A stretch of DNA of 64,000 nt, taken from contig NC_042524.1 in NCBI RefSeq assembly GCF_900963305.1, forward strand, positions 446,501 to 510,500, written 5' to 3'. Below the pieces are notes generated by a model. It made no database searches and was not told where the DNA came from. It was given only the letters and a program-made list of their open reading frames with translations. Made by a program: the position numbers and the translations under genes. How positions within the stretch are numbered: position 1 is the first letter of the stretch; the number at the start of each line of letters is the position of its first letter. Positions 32,700 to 44,600 of the stretch are shown piece by piece. Source of the stretch: Echeneis naucrates. Lineage: Eukaryota; Chordata; Actinopteri; Carangiformes; Echeneidae.

Positions 32700-35600
32700 C
32701 TGCAGTGTCTCGGTGCGGTCGATTGGAGGACAAATGTTTTTCTGCCGCTGAGAGAGAGAGAGAGAGAGAGAGAGAAAATATTTCACTGTGTTGTTATTCA
32801 GTGTCGGTCGGTCACAGCAGTGTGTGTGTGTGTGTGTGTGTGTCGGCTCGGTGTCCGTTTACGTTGGAGCTTCTGTTTTTTCACCACAGAAGAAGAAAAC
32901 AGTTTTTTTCTTCCTTTTCTGCTGCAGTGGGGGAGAGAGCGGGGCGAGTGAGCTTCAGCTGCATGACTGCTGCGTCTTTAGACCCACAACAGGAGCTGGT
33001 ATGTGTGTGTGTACGTGTGAGGACACTGACAGCTGTCAATCGATTGGTTATTGGTTCTAATTCTGATCAATGTGTGATGTTCTCAGAATGGCCGGGGGAC
33101 TGGTTTGTTTTCACATGATCTGCTGATATTAAGTTTCACCCCCCTCAATGATGAACAGGAAACGGGGGTCCTGTTTCTGGTTAGTCCTGGTCCTGGTCTA
33201 GTTTTGACACCACCTAAATGGAGGCGTCGTGAACCGTCTGGTTTCTTTACCTGCTGAACTCGGCCCGATGGCGTTTTAACTTGTCTGCTGCACGATCCCC
33301 ACGTGGCTCCGCCGTCTGTCCCGACAGCTGCTGACCAGCTGCTGTCTGCCGGTCTACGGAGACCACGGAGGGACAAACAGCTGAAGGTTCAGATCCATTC
33401 TGATCCAAAGACCAGCTTTGGGCCACATGGGCCAGATGTGGCCCAAATGTTAGGGGCTGAAGGCGATCTGATGTTGACGAGGCTGTGACTGGACACATGG
33501 TCCACTAAAAATAAACTCCACTGAGGTTGGCGTGAACTGGTGACCTGGATCAGGACAACAGAACTATCAAATGAAAACCTTGAAAAAAAGCTGCACCTGG
33601 ACTTGGTTTTATTCTGGAAGTCCTGCACAGAAGTTATTTGCGCCTGTTTGGGCCACGTGGACGTTCTTTTAGGTGATAAACCATTTTGGACAGAGCTCCA
33701 CTTGGTGGTCCACGCCTCTGCAGACCGCCACCCCAGTCCTGCTTCAGGAGAGGACTCGATCCTAGTTCACCGATCTGGACCAGGACCAGGGGTCTCATTG
33801 GGGTTACCTTAGTGACGTGTGTGTGTGTGTGTGCGTAGCTGTGTGTGTGATGTTGTGTCCGGCCTCCTGCCTGCCGCTCCTCAGGGAGTTGGCTCAGTGG
33901 CGCTGCCTGCTGGGCTGGCATCGCCACCACGGAGTCAGTGCCTCTAGCGCTGTGGGGCTAACCGCTAACACAGGACAACAGCAGCAGCTGCAGCAGGGGT
34001 CAGAGGTCAGGGCCAGGGCCAGTCGACCCATCGGCTACACCAAGCCACTGCTGAGCAGCCAGGTGAGTCCTGGACGATACCACTTTCTGCTTCTGCCTCT
34101 CAGGTGCTTTCCAGCTCTGTGATGTCACAGTGACTGCGATTGGCCACTCATCTGAAAAGTGAAGATTTTAGCTGCAGCTACGTTCTAACGCCGTAAAATA
34201 TCCCATCAACCTCTGGACACGTCGTCATGAAATGTCCTGAGGAGAAACCCTGTGGACGGCAGGGAGGTTGTCGTGTCCATTATCATTTTAATGTTTCTAA
34301 AAATCATGCGACTGACTGATGTCACTTCTGCGTCCCTTTCCACGTTGAACCATGAAAGCAAAAATCTAATTTCTGCATTTATTTATCAGCTGATTCATCT
34401 TTTGGTGGGTTATCGTCATAGTTTGTTTTCAAATGATTCTCATGAGGATGAAATGAGAGGCCTGGTCCTGAAGGTCCAAACCTGAACCTTCAGGATTAGT
34501 CTGTAATAAAGGCTGCAGCCTGTAGGGGGCGCCGCCACGACTCCTCACTGTGATCGATGCAGCTGAGCCTTTTATCTCATCAGTTTAACTCCACCCATTA
34601 ATCTCATCTCACCACTGAATTAAACCCAATGAGAAACCCTGAAAAAGGCAAGATGGAGTCACACACAGACACACACAGGACTTTTATCCTGATTGTTGTT
34701 AATCGGAGTGTTTTGGATAGATAGATAGATATACTTTATTTATCCCAGGCTGGGAAATTGCAGTGTAGAAGCAGCATTACACACAGAGACATCAAACAAC
34801 ATAGAATAAGAATAAAAATATATACAGTAAAGAACAAATTATACATAATAAATATCAAAGTAGCAGACAAAAGCAGTAGAAATAAAAATGTTTTGTACAA
34901 AGGAAAAAGTATATGGTTTATATGGTTTAGTGGTCCTGGTCTATCTCCTCTGGTCTGTACTGGATCAGCATGAAGGGGAACGCAGTTCAGCTGCTGCGGA
35001 AACCTGAATCCTGCTCCTGCTTCCTGTCAGATGTTCATGTTCATCAGATCTTCTTCATATTTCTGAATGGCAGCTTTTATTTACCTCCAGCATTTTTATA
35101 CTAAAGGTCCATATTTAAACCTCCCCACTATTTTATTTTGAAGGGTTTTGTCTGTAAGGCAGTACCGTTTCTGCTCGTTCCCAACATGAAGGTTCTGTGG
35201 GCCGAGTCTGTAAAGACGGCTGTGTTCGGACCAGGCTGGAGGTCTGGACTCTGAAATCAGCTATCCATGTGAATGAAACTCTGGTTTTGTTTTTAAAGCT
35301 TCTCAGGAAGCAGCTGCTGCAATCTGACCTGCAGCATTGAATTTTTAATCAGAAAGACACGCACACAAAATCTGTTTCCTGTTTGTCTTTTAAGGTCAGC
35401 TGACTGAATGGACATCATGCTGTATTGATCATTTACGCTGAGTTAGAACTTTTGTTTTGTTGTTTGAAGCCTTTTAAATGACACGATGTGAAGTGAAGAT
35501 TATTCCATTATTCCAACAGACTGAGCCTCACACTTCCATTAAAATAACTGAGTTACAGCTTCCATTCATTTATAGATAAATAATTCCAAATGTCTCCAGT

Positions 35601-36504
35601 TGAATGATTCTCAGTTCCCAGAAATGGAGGCAGGTTTATTTATTTATCTTATGATGATAATTAATGGAAATGTCAAAGAAAGACAAATGAAATTGAGGTT
35701 TTAGATTTCAGATGAGGAAACAGTGATTATAAGACAGACATCAGGTTAAGAGTCAGACAGAATCAGCTGAATGTTGAACTCTGAGCTGCTCTGTCTGTTT
35801 CCCGTTGATGTCTGAAGTCTAAATGTTTGCTGTTGGGTGCTCCGTCTTGTCCTCTCTCCAGTTCTCGTCAGCCGGTTGTCTGCTCTCCCTCCATCACAGC
35901 GAGAAGCCGGACCATGAGGAGGTTTGTGAATTCAGGCCGTACACCTGTCCGTGTCCTGGAGCCACCTGCAAGTGGCACGGCTCGCTGGAGGCTGTCATGC
36001 CGCACCTGATGCATGTCCACAAATCCATCACCACGCTGCAGGTCAGCGCCTGGACTCTGGACCTCGGGTCCCAAAAACATCTGCAGAAGCCTGGTGGGGT
36101 GGATGTGACACATTGTCTTTGTCTGTCTGCAGGGTGAGGACATCGTCTTCCTGGCAACAGACATCAACCTCCCCGGCCCCGTGGACTGGGTGATGATGCA
36201 GTCGTGTTTCAGCCACCACTTCATGTTGGTCCTGGAGAAGCAGGAGAAGTACGAGGGCCACCAGCAGTTCTTCGCCGTCGTGCTGCTCATCGGCACCCGC
36301 AAGCAGGCCGAGAACTTTGCCTATCGCCTGGAGCTCAACGGCATTCGCCGCCGGCTCACTTGGGAGGCCACACCACGCTCCATCCAGGACGGGGTGGCAG
36401 CTGCCATCATGAACAGTGACTGCCTGGTGTTCGACACCTCCATCGCCCATCTTTTCGCTGACAATGGCAACCTGGGGATCAACGTCACCATCTCCATGTT
36501 CTGA
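31409..36504 (+). CDS. siah2l: Siah-type E3 ubiquitin ligase, siah2-like
   Basis: Three coding exons, 31409-31726, 35862-36041 and 36133-36504, give 289 aa. The chosen ATG has a good context (GAGCCATGAG) in a CpG-rich first exon. A low-complexity N-terminus is followed by the RING (from C47; [25 protein letters not shown]). Next come the paired SIAH zinc fingers ([25 protein letters not shown]) and the substrate-binding domain ([16 protein letters not shown] to GINVTISMF). [18 protein letters not shown] and the length fit SIAH2 better than SIAH1. In vertebrates it promotes degradation of targets including prolyl hydroxylases. Intron 1 is 4.1 kb and full of microsatellites. A 91-bp second intron splits LQ and GEDIV, which I recall as uninterrupted in human SIAH2. 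Confidence 0.92.
32654..32843. repeat. Cluster of GT and GA microsatellites
   Basis: A (GT)19-like run at 32654-32692, (GA)12 at 32750-32774 and (GT)11 at 32821-32843, all within 190 bp of siah2-like intron 1. A further GT run lies at 33816-33836. Confidence 0.9.
34715..34900 (+). repeat. Dispersed fish repeat with GATA lead
   Basis: ATAGATAGATAGATATACTT, then TATTTATCCC...GGGAAATTG and an A-rich tail (AATAAGAATAAAAATATATA). It shares its core with 15560-15700 in the same orientation and lies in siah2-like intron 1. Family not named. Confidence 0.6.
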
Positions 36505-39110
36505 GGGGCAGAGCAGCCACAAACGGACATCACATTGCAGGGTCATCTTAAGCCTCGAGGGGGCGTGGCTTTGTTCGCAGGAAGCACTGTCACTGCCCTG
36601 CACTGATGGTGAAACAGCTGCTAAACAGCTACAGACGTTTATTATGCCGGTCATCTGTCACAGGACGTTGGCTCCGCATGCCTCATGTCTGATGAGTGAC
36701 AGGAAAGGAAGTGCTCAAGTGGCGTCTCCACCTGTGAAGTCCATCATGTGCCTGATGGAGAAAAGACCAGACCTGCTGCCGTGACCGTCGCAGGACGCCA
36801 CTGCGGTCCTGAGTCAGAGAGGATTCTGGTTCCACTGGAGGAACCAAACAAAGCCTTCACGACAGCCCAACAACGTCCTGTTAGGAACAGTTGACTTCCT
36901 GATGGCATTTTCGCTGTTCAGATCTCTGCTGTCATTGGCTGACAGCTTTTGGACCAATCACCGACTGGAGTTTTAAACCATGGCGGCACATGCTTGGTGG
37001 ACTGGTGTTTCAGAGTCTGACCGGGCCACTGGAGGTCAGTCCTTTGCTTTTCCTGCTAAGTTACGCATGAAGATCGAAGTTCAACTGAAAAGACAATTAA
37101 CTGACATTTTCTCCAATTAATGGTGTTTAATCACATGATCTACAGCCAGCTGAGCTCGGACTCTGCAACGATTGATGGACTGATGAGCTTTTCTCATTGA
37201 TAAGCTCAAGGTAAAGTAAGTAAAAAATCTGACTTTTGAATTACACAGAAACGAGTTGATACAAAAGAATTGACCTCAATAGATGATCAATAAGAACCAG
37301 CAGACCCTTCCACTCAGAACGGCGTGACCAGACTCAGCCTGCTTGAGGTCAGTGTTGTGACCTCAGTTAAACTTCTTTTGCTCTCTCACATAAAAGCAGT
37401 AAAACGTCTGTGAGCCGCCTGCGCCTTAATTTTCTACCGCCATCGTCCTCCTGGTGCTGACAGGCTTCACCTGAACACATCTGAGGGTTCATCTCTCTGG
37501 AGCTCTGCGGCGTTTCCTCTGTGCCTCCACCAATCAGCACTCAGATCTGATCACAACAGTTTAACTGTGTGTGCTCATTATTTATGTTCAACAGAAGGTT
37601 AACTTCTCCATCATCTGCTGGCCCCCTATTGGCTCCGCTGGGTGATATCACAGCCAATCAGTCTCTGGATCAGTCCTGTATGTTTCTGAGTTTATTGTGT
37701 CGACAGAATAAAGACAATCAGATATTTGGAGCTGATTTTTCATCATTACTGAGCAGAACTGCTGATCAGATAAAGAGAGAAACAACCCAAACACATGAGA
37801 GGAACTTTTCTTTGGTTGTTCTGCTTTACAGAGGTTTTATCAGGAAAATGAACTGACTGGACAGAATCAGATGAGTGTGAATGTGGTGAGATTTAAAAAG
37901 TAACAGTGACAAAGAGATAAAAACCAGAAAAGGCTGAATGTGACTGAAAGAGTTTTAAAGCCGTTTACCACCATGATCATCATCACAGCTGATCGGAGAC
38001 ACAGAGGAGACGCCGCTGTCTGTTTGACTTTCTACCTGATGTTTTTACGCAAAATGAAGCTACAGTTGTATATTTTTCTCAAACAGAAGATTTAACCTGT
38101 AACCTGTTTCTGTGTTGGTGTTCGCAGCTGTAAAGAGATTTTAATGGCCATTTTCTGAAGCCGACTCTTGTTTTGCTGCTGTCGTCCAACAAACGACATA
38201 CATCTGCACAGATACTGAAGACTAGCAGGAACCCACTAAACCACTGATAACTACAACTCCCAGAATGCATTTCAGTAATGGCCACTGATTCTCATTCTGC
38301 TATATGGGCTTCATAGAAACCTGATAGAAATTCAGATGTTTGGAATTTAGTCATTGTCTCCATGACAACAGTGCAGCTCTATTTCCGGTCATTTTAATGT
38401 GTCTTGGAACAGTCACAATATTTTTTGCACTTTTCTTGTATATTTTGTGCTCTTGTCACTAATCAGTCTTTCCTGGGGGGGTAAAGAATAAGTCCACAGT
38501 TTGCAAAATAAATGTAAAAAAATAGAGAAATAGCAGTATAGGATACTGACAGCTACTACACAAGAAGCACCAACAGTCGTCGTTCAGCAGCCTACTGGCA
38601 GAGAGTGTGAAGGACGTGGAGTAACAGTTTGTCGGCGCCCATAGCACCAGCATATCAAAGAGCATTAAACACATGCAGCATGGTGTCACAGACGTTAAGA
38701 GTTCAGTTTGCACCGTTGAGCCTCTGGTATACTCCAACTCCATGTCAAGCATTACCACTCATACCAGAGCAAGAACGATGCAAACCTTGTCAGATCTGAT
38801 CATCAGGAGTTTGTCACCTGTCCAGGTAGTTGGACAAAAAAAAAAAATCACAGTCAGCACTTTGGTCTGACTTTGTTCTCAGTAAAATTTTGTTGCGATG
38901 TTTCTTGGATAAATGGATGCAGCTTGTTTGTTCTCTTTTCAGTCACATCATTCATTTACATATATAGTTTCTGGAACTTTAAAGGTGCTGACAGGTGGAC
39001 GAGCTCAATCCTCATGCTAAGCTAAAGGCTAACCCAACCAGCTGCCAACGGCAGCAGCTGCTTGGGAACTATTTTTAATTCTTGAACAAGGTTGATGTTA
39101 AAACATTTGA
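36505..39110. other. siah2-like 3' UTR and intergenic DNA
   Basis: The siah2-like 3' UTR presumably occupies the first part; I could not fix its poly(A) site. Copy B of the unnamed repeat is at 37610-37870. An A-rich stretch (38827-38840) follows a region without recognisable coding content. No gene is supported before rbmx2. Confidence 0.5.
37610..37870 (+). repeat. Unnamed dispersed repeat, copy B
   Basis: Matches copy A from CCCTATTGGCTCCGCTGG through TCACAGCCAATCA, GAGTTTATTGTG, GAGCAGAACTGCTGATCAGA, CACATGAGAGGAACTTTTC and GACAGAATCAGATGAG. Same orientation as copy A and roughly 85-90% alike by eye. Confidence 0.8.
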
Positions 39111-39190
39111 TTTATTACAAAATGAAATCAACAACACAAACATTTCACTTTGTCCAGTGGGACAATGGACACATCCTGTCATGTCTTTGT

Positions 39191-40777
39191 CTATCTTCTT
39201 CTATTGCTGTCTGTCTCCTTTCTTCTACTGTCGTCTCTCTCCGTCTCCCTTCTTCTACTGGCGTCTCTGTCCGTCTCCCTTCTTCTACTGTCGTCTCTGT
39301 CCGTCTCCCTTCTTCTACTGTCGTCTCTGTCCGTCTCCCTTCTTCTACTGTCGTCTCTGTCCGTCTCTCTTCTTCTGCTGTTGTCTCTGTCTGTCTCTCT
39401 GTCACGATTCTTCCTCCTGTCTTCATTTCTCCTCCTGTCCTCTTCGTCCCCCTGGAGTCTCTCGTTGTCCCTCACTCTCTGGCTGTTGTACTTGTCGTAG
39501 GCGACGTCCTCCTTCTCCTCTTTGACTCTGATGGCAGGAAGAATACGATGAGGATGAGTAGGAGGTGAGGAAGGAGAGAGCGCCCGGCTCTTCTTCTCTT
39601 TTTCCTTCTCTGCCTTTTTCTTCTCCTTCTTCTCCTTCTTCTTTTTCTTCCTCTCTTTCTTGTCTGAAAAGAGGAGACAAGGAATATAACTTCTCGACCA
39701 ATCAGGTGGCTCAAAGTCAACAGGAAGTGACCTCACCTTTCTTGGGCTTCTTTACAGGAATGCTGTACTGCTCCTCTTCCTCTGAGGAAGAAGAGGATGA
39801 CTCCGGGGCTTTGGGAGCGCAGCCTTCTTCCCTCAGCTGCTTAGTCACATTGTCGATGTCCTCAGAGTCTTTAGGGGGACGGTAGTCTTTTACGTGATCC
39901 ACACGAATGGTCCGACCTTTAATCTGAGGAAGCAGACAAAGCTGGTTAGCTGGAAACAGTCAGCTGACTGTTCACACATCTGCAGGAACAGCTGTGCCAC
40001 CTTGATGCCGTTGAAGTTGTCCACAGCCAGGATGGTGCTCCTCTGGTCCTCGTAGCAGAGGAAGCAGAAGCCTTTGGACTTTCCCGTCTTCTTGTCTCGC
40101 ACCAAGTTGATGTTGACGACCTCGCCGTACCTGAGAGGTTTGTTTTGGCAGGAAGAGAGTTAGTTCTCAGTCATAACAGGGAGAGAAGGGATGAGACGGC
40201 GTGACGGCCACGTACTGAGAGAAGACACAGATGATGTCGCCTTCAGTCAGCTCGTACGGAAATCCTCCTGCAGGAAACAAAACAAAGCTGCTTTATCCAC
40301 CTGGTGTGGTGGGTCCTGGCTCCGATCCGTTCAGACTTACCCACAAAGATCCAGGCGCTGTCTTTGTACTCGGTGTGCCAGGAGACGGCCTCGTTCACCC
40401 CCAGATCGGCCTCCCGCTCGTTCAGCTCGTTGATCAGCTTCACCTTCGTCAGCGGACTGATGAGAAACAGACTTCTGTTGAATGTGAGCTTTTTTCGCCG
40501 AATTGCGCACTTTTGTACAAATATTACACGTTTTCTAACTTTGTGGCTCTTTATTAAAATGTGTACATTTAACGGACCGATTTAAAACTACCGATCTGCA
40601 CAAAAACAAAGCTGCTGTGCTTCTGGTAGCAGTTTATTAAAAAGTAAAGAGGAGCCACTGAAGACATTCCAGCTGTTTTAGCGACAACGTTAGCATGCGG
40701 CGGAGGATGAACGAATCCGGGACAAAGTAGACATTTTAACCCTAACCCTAACCCTATAAAATCTGAACTTACTTCAT
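39191..40777 (-). CDS. rbmx2: RNA-binding motif protein, X-linked 2 (spliceosome-associated)
   Basis: Six coding exons (40777-40773, 40456-40341, 40267-40216, 40130-40001, 39923-39737, 39663-39191) encode 320 aa. Exon 1 contributes only ATGAA; splicing restores [17 protein letters not shown], identical in form to the vertebrate N-terminus. The RRM covers about 36-115 with RNP2 WIFVGGF and RNP1 KGFCFLCY. Behind it come [15 protein letters not shown], an acidic serine tract ([12 protein letters not shown]), lysine-rich [14 protein letters not shown], and a C-terminal tract of about seven [10 protein letters not shown] decapeptides. The protein joins the U2 snRNP/activated spliceosome complex in other vertebrates. 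The C-terminal decapeptides are encoded by a 30-bp tandem repeat and replace the usual RS-type tail. A poly(A) signal is at 39116-39111. It is divergent from ap4m1. Confidence 0.93.
40737..40756 (+). repeat. Short interstitial telomere-type tract
   Basis: Three TAACCC units inside rbmx2 intron 1, ending 12 bp before the intron's donor side. See also 5975-6003. Confidence 0.8.
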
Positions 40778-41252
40778 GGTGAGCTGCAGGAAACGGACGG
40801 CTTCTGAGGAAACCGGCTATTTTCATGAAAGGATCATTTCCGGGTGACGTCTTCTTCGGCCGCCTCCTGCTGTTGGGAGGCCTCAACTACAAGATAAATA
40901 AAACGAAATAACTGAAAAAGTACGACTGAAAATTAATAACAGTAAAAGATATATATTTAAAATTCTGCATTATTTTCAGAAAAGAGCACATTTATCCGCT
41001 GGAAGCGCCGTCCGCTGGCTGTAATTCCCCTCCCGGCCTGATGCGGCGCTGTGCGGCGGACGGACGCTGGCCGACCCGGTCGGTAAACAGCAGCTGACGG
41101 ATGAAAACACGTTTCATCCGTTTGTAACGAGAATGTTGACAGTTCAGTGAGTTGTGTGTTTGTCCGACCTCCTCCTCCTGTTACTGCCATTCATAGGTTA
41201 ATAATCCGATTTTTAACAAAGCCTCCACTAATTTACAACAAACCTGCTGCTG
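40778..41252. promoter_or_regulatory. Shared divergent promoter region, rbmx2/ap4m1
   Basis: Between the rbmx2 start codon (40777, minus) and the end of a probable ap4m1 leader exon. CpG-rich words cluster at 40840-40870 and 41000-41080. A donor G|GTGAGT at 41252-41253 would splice to the acceptor at 41646-41647, thirteen bases before the ap4m1 ATG. No TATA box is evident, as expected for CpG-type housekeeping promoters. Confidence 0.5.
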
Positions 41253-41659
41253 GTGAGTAATAAGGTACCTGGAATAATCCAAATATTAACTCCGTAACGT
41301 TTGGACTGCAGGATAAAACATTCATGAGAATTAATTCACTCGTCTGCATCCTCTGATGAATTCGGCCCCACTCAAATCAGATATTTGTCTGAAAACAAGC
41401 TTTAATTCCATTTAACTTCCTAACTGGGACTTTAGCTTCACCTGCAGCTTTAAGCCTAATTTATTTTTATTTAAAACCCGAGTGAACAAAAGACTGAGGG
41501 ACATGAAGGTGATGGAGCAGACCCGAAAAATCATTCTTCACACAGCAGTCCACCTTAAATGTACAGAATGCTGACAGCAGGTCATCTAAAGGTTTGATCA
41601 GCTGCCTGTCAGTCCAACACAGAGAAACTGATTTCTGTCTTCTGCAGGTCTCCAGCAGG

Positions 41660-44600
41660 ATGATCTCTCAGGTCTTCATCTTGTCCTCTCAGGGCGACCA
41701 CCTCATCTACAAAGACTGTATCCGCCCCAAACACACACAGCTCAGAAGAACTGAGGCTGAACACAGTTTCTGCTCATGAACAATTTAGACACAGAGGTTG
41801 AATTTTTTTGTCTTTTCTTTAAAAAAATCAACAATCTCTAGACATGATTGACCCCGAGGAGGCCAGACTGTACCTGTTGACAGTCGGTCCAGTTACCATG
41901 GTGACAAACAGATTTACACCTGTGTTAGGATGCTGCATGTTGAGCTTCAGTCACTCGACAGACTGATCACTAACGAAGTGAATTGTGTTTCTTAACCTGA
42001 CTACCAGTCCGTGGAGAGGCAGGAAGTGATGTCGTTAATCTTTTTTATGAGAAGGTCACAGCGCTGACCGGTGACCAGCCTCCGGTTGTCATGGTAACAA
42101 AGTGTCGTTCTGTGTGTGTTGAAGAGCTGTTTGAGTTATCGCTATATATTAATTCTGTTCCACCTCTGTAACCTTCAGCTCCAGTCTGGCTCAGATCTAC
42201 ATCTGTCTCCTGCTGTACTCTGACTGTGTGTTATCATTTAACTGATTGTTTGTTCTTTGTTGTGACTTGCTTTTTGTTGTTGTTTATTTTTCTGCAGCGT
42301 CACAAAGACGTCCACTTTGTCCATGTCAGGCAGGGAGGACTGTATTGGGTCGCCACGACAACAGCTGACACATCACCCTTCACCATCATCGAGTTCCTCA
42401 ACAGGTGTGTGTTTGTCCTGACAGACACACAACAGAAGCTACAGAGACACAACACAGATTTGAAGAGTTAACACAGTGTGTGTGTGTTCAGGTTAACAGC
42501 TCTGGTTAAAGATTACTGCGGCAGCCTATCAGAGCGGTCGGTCCAGATGAACTTCGCCCTGATCTATGAGCTGCTGGATGAGGTGGTGGTGAGTCTCCTG
42601 AGGACGGGCCCGGTTCAGCAACAGTTAATGTTAGAATGAAGACTGTGTTGTAGTGCTTTCTCTATGTAACTACTATTCTTCTCTCTGCCCCGTGCCCCCC
42701 CCACACCCACCCCAAAGGACTATGGGTACATTCAGACCACGTCCTCTGACATTCTGAAGAACTTCATTCAGACTGAAGCGGTCTCCTCCAAACCATTCAG
42801 CCTGTTTGACCTCAGCAACGTGGGACTGGTGTGTTCACCCCCCCTGTCAGGTCAGAGGTCAGAGGTCACAGCTGTGAACCTGAAATTGTTGTGGTTTTTT
42901 TGTTTGTTGGCTGCAGTTTGGAGCTGAGACTCAGCAGAGCAAAGTGGCTCCCAGTTCTGCAGCAACCAGACCCATCCAGTCCAGCAGAGACCAGGTACAC
43001 AACCACACCTGCTCATGTCATAGTGACATCATCCAAACATTATCAAATTATTTATTTAGATTTTTTTTTTTTTTCAAGTCTTTTATTAAAAATGACTGAC
43101 ATGTTCCTGGAATTAGTCTGGTCCCAGCTGGACTGTAGATTTCCTCAAATAAACCACTGTGATCATGAGGGACTGAGTGTCTTTGTTTCCAGGGAGGAAA
43201 GAGTGAAATCTTTGTGGATGTGATTGAGAGGATGTTGGTTGTCATCGGCTCCAACGTGAGTAACACTAATGTGAGGACACACCATCACTGTCCTCAGGGT
43301 GATCTGAGGTTTGTTCTGGCTGTTGAATCTCTGTTGTTCTGCAGGGTGTCTTGATGAAGGCGGACATTGAGGGGGAGATCAAAGTGAAGTGCTACATGCC
43401 CACCTGCTCAGGTGAGTTTCAGAATGGGGGATGACCTCTGTAGACCCCCCCCACGAGTCACAGTGCTGCAGCAGGACTAGTGACATCAGCACAGGACATG
43501 AACATCAAAGAGTCCAGCTGAGACCAGGTGGAGCAGAGTGAAGTCTTGACTTTGGGGGTCCATTAGGTCTGGGTGGTGATGGTGGCAGCTTGTTCTGTTG
43601 AACATCTTCACTGGATCACAGACTTCACTTCTGTCTCTCTCATGTTCTCATCCATCAGAGATGCGGATCGGCCTGAATGAGGAGTTCAGCATCGGCAAGT
43701 CCCAGCTAAGAGGTAACACACACACTCACTCGTCATCTCACAGGATACCAGAAAACTGCCAATTCAACCTCACAAAGTTACCTAAGTCTTAACGGCTTAT
43801 TTAAAGGTTCAGTTTCTGAATCCAGACTGGGAGGGTTTCTCTGTGGACTGAGACCTCTGAGAGTAAATATAGAACCTAGACAAACAAATCTGAGACTTAA
43901 TCTGTAAAAAATTCTTCTTCCTGTTAATTTTCAAACTATAATCCAAAAATACTCAAAGGAAGCATTGAATTAAAAGTTTATCCTCAGATCTAATCAAATC
44001 TGGAAAGTTAAGCTTTATAAATCTAAAATAGGACAAAGGTGAATTAATTAAATGTTTGAATTCTAATTTAATTTCATACGATCTGTCCTGTCAGCAAGTG
44101 TCTCAGATAGTTTTAGTAAATTAAAGACAGATAACATACAAACATCACTGATAAGGTCCTCTAAGCAGGCTGTGAAATGACTGTGACCCAGATATGAGCA
44201 GGAAAATAAACCATGTCAGCGTCAGATTTACTGTGGATTTAGTTCTGTTTTCTTCAAACATGGACGTACTGTGACCCAAACACGTGACGTCTGTTGAGCA
44301 GCAGGCAGTTTGGGCCGAGTGCAGCTCTTAAACGCAGCGTCACATAAACAGAGGAGTCAACCAAGGTCAATTATTTCATCTGTTTCATTTAACAAAGTTG
44401 CACAACTTGCATAATGGAGGCACAAAACAAAGCGTTATTGTAAACACTGAAGATCCTCACAGTCTTAAGGTCGACCTCCATGTGGTTTTGGTTCTATATC
44501 AGTAAAATATAAAAGTGCTTTTTATATACATAAGGCCTTTTTTTTAAACAAAAGATGGACCTTTAAGATATAGGAAATATCGGCCTTTTGCTCATTAAAA

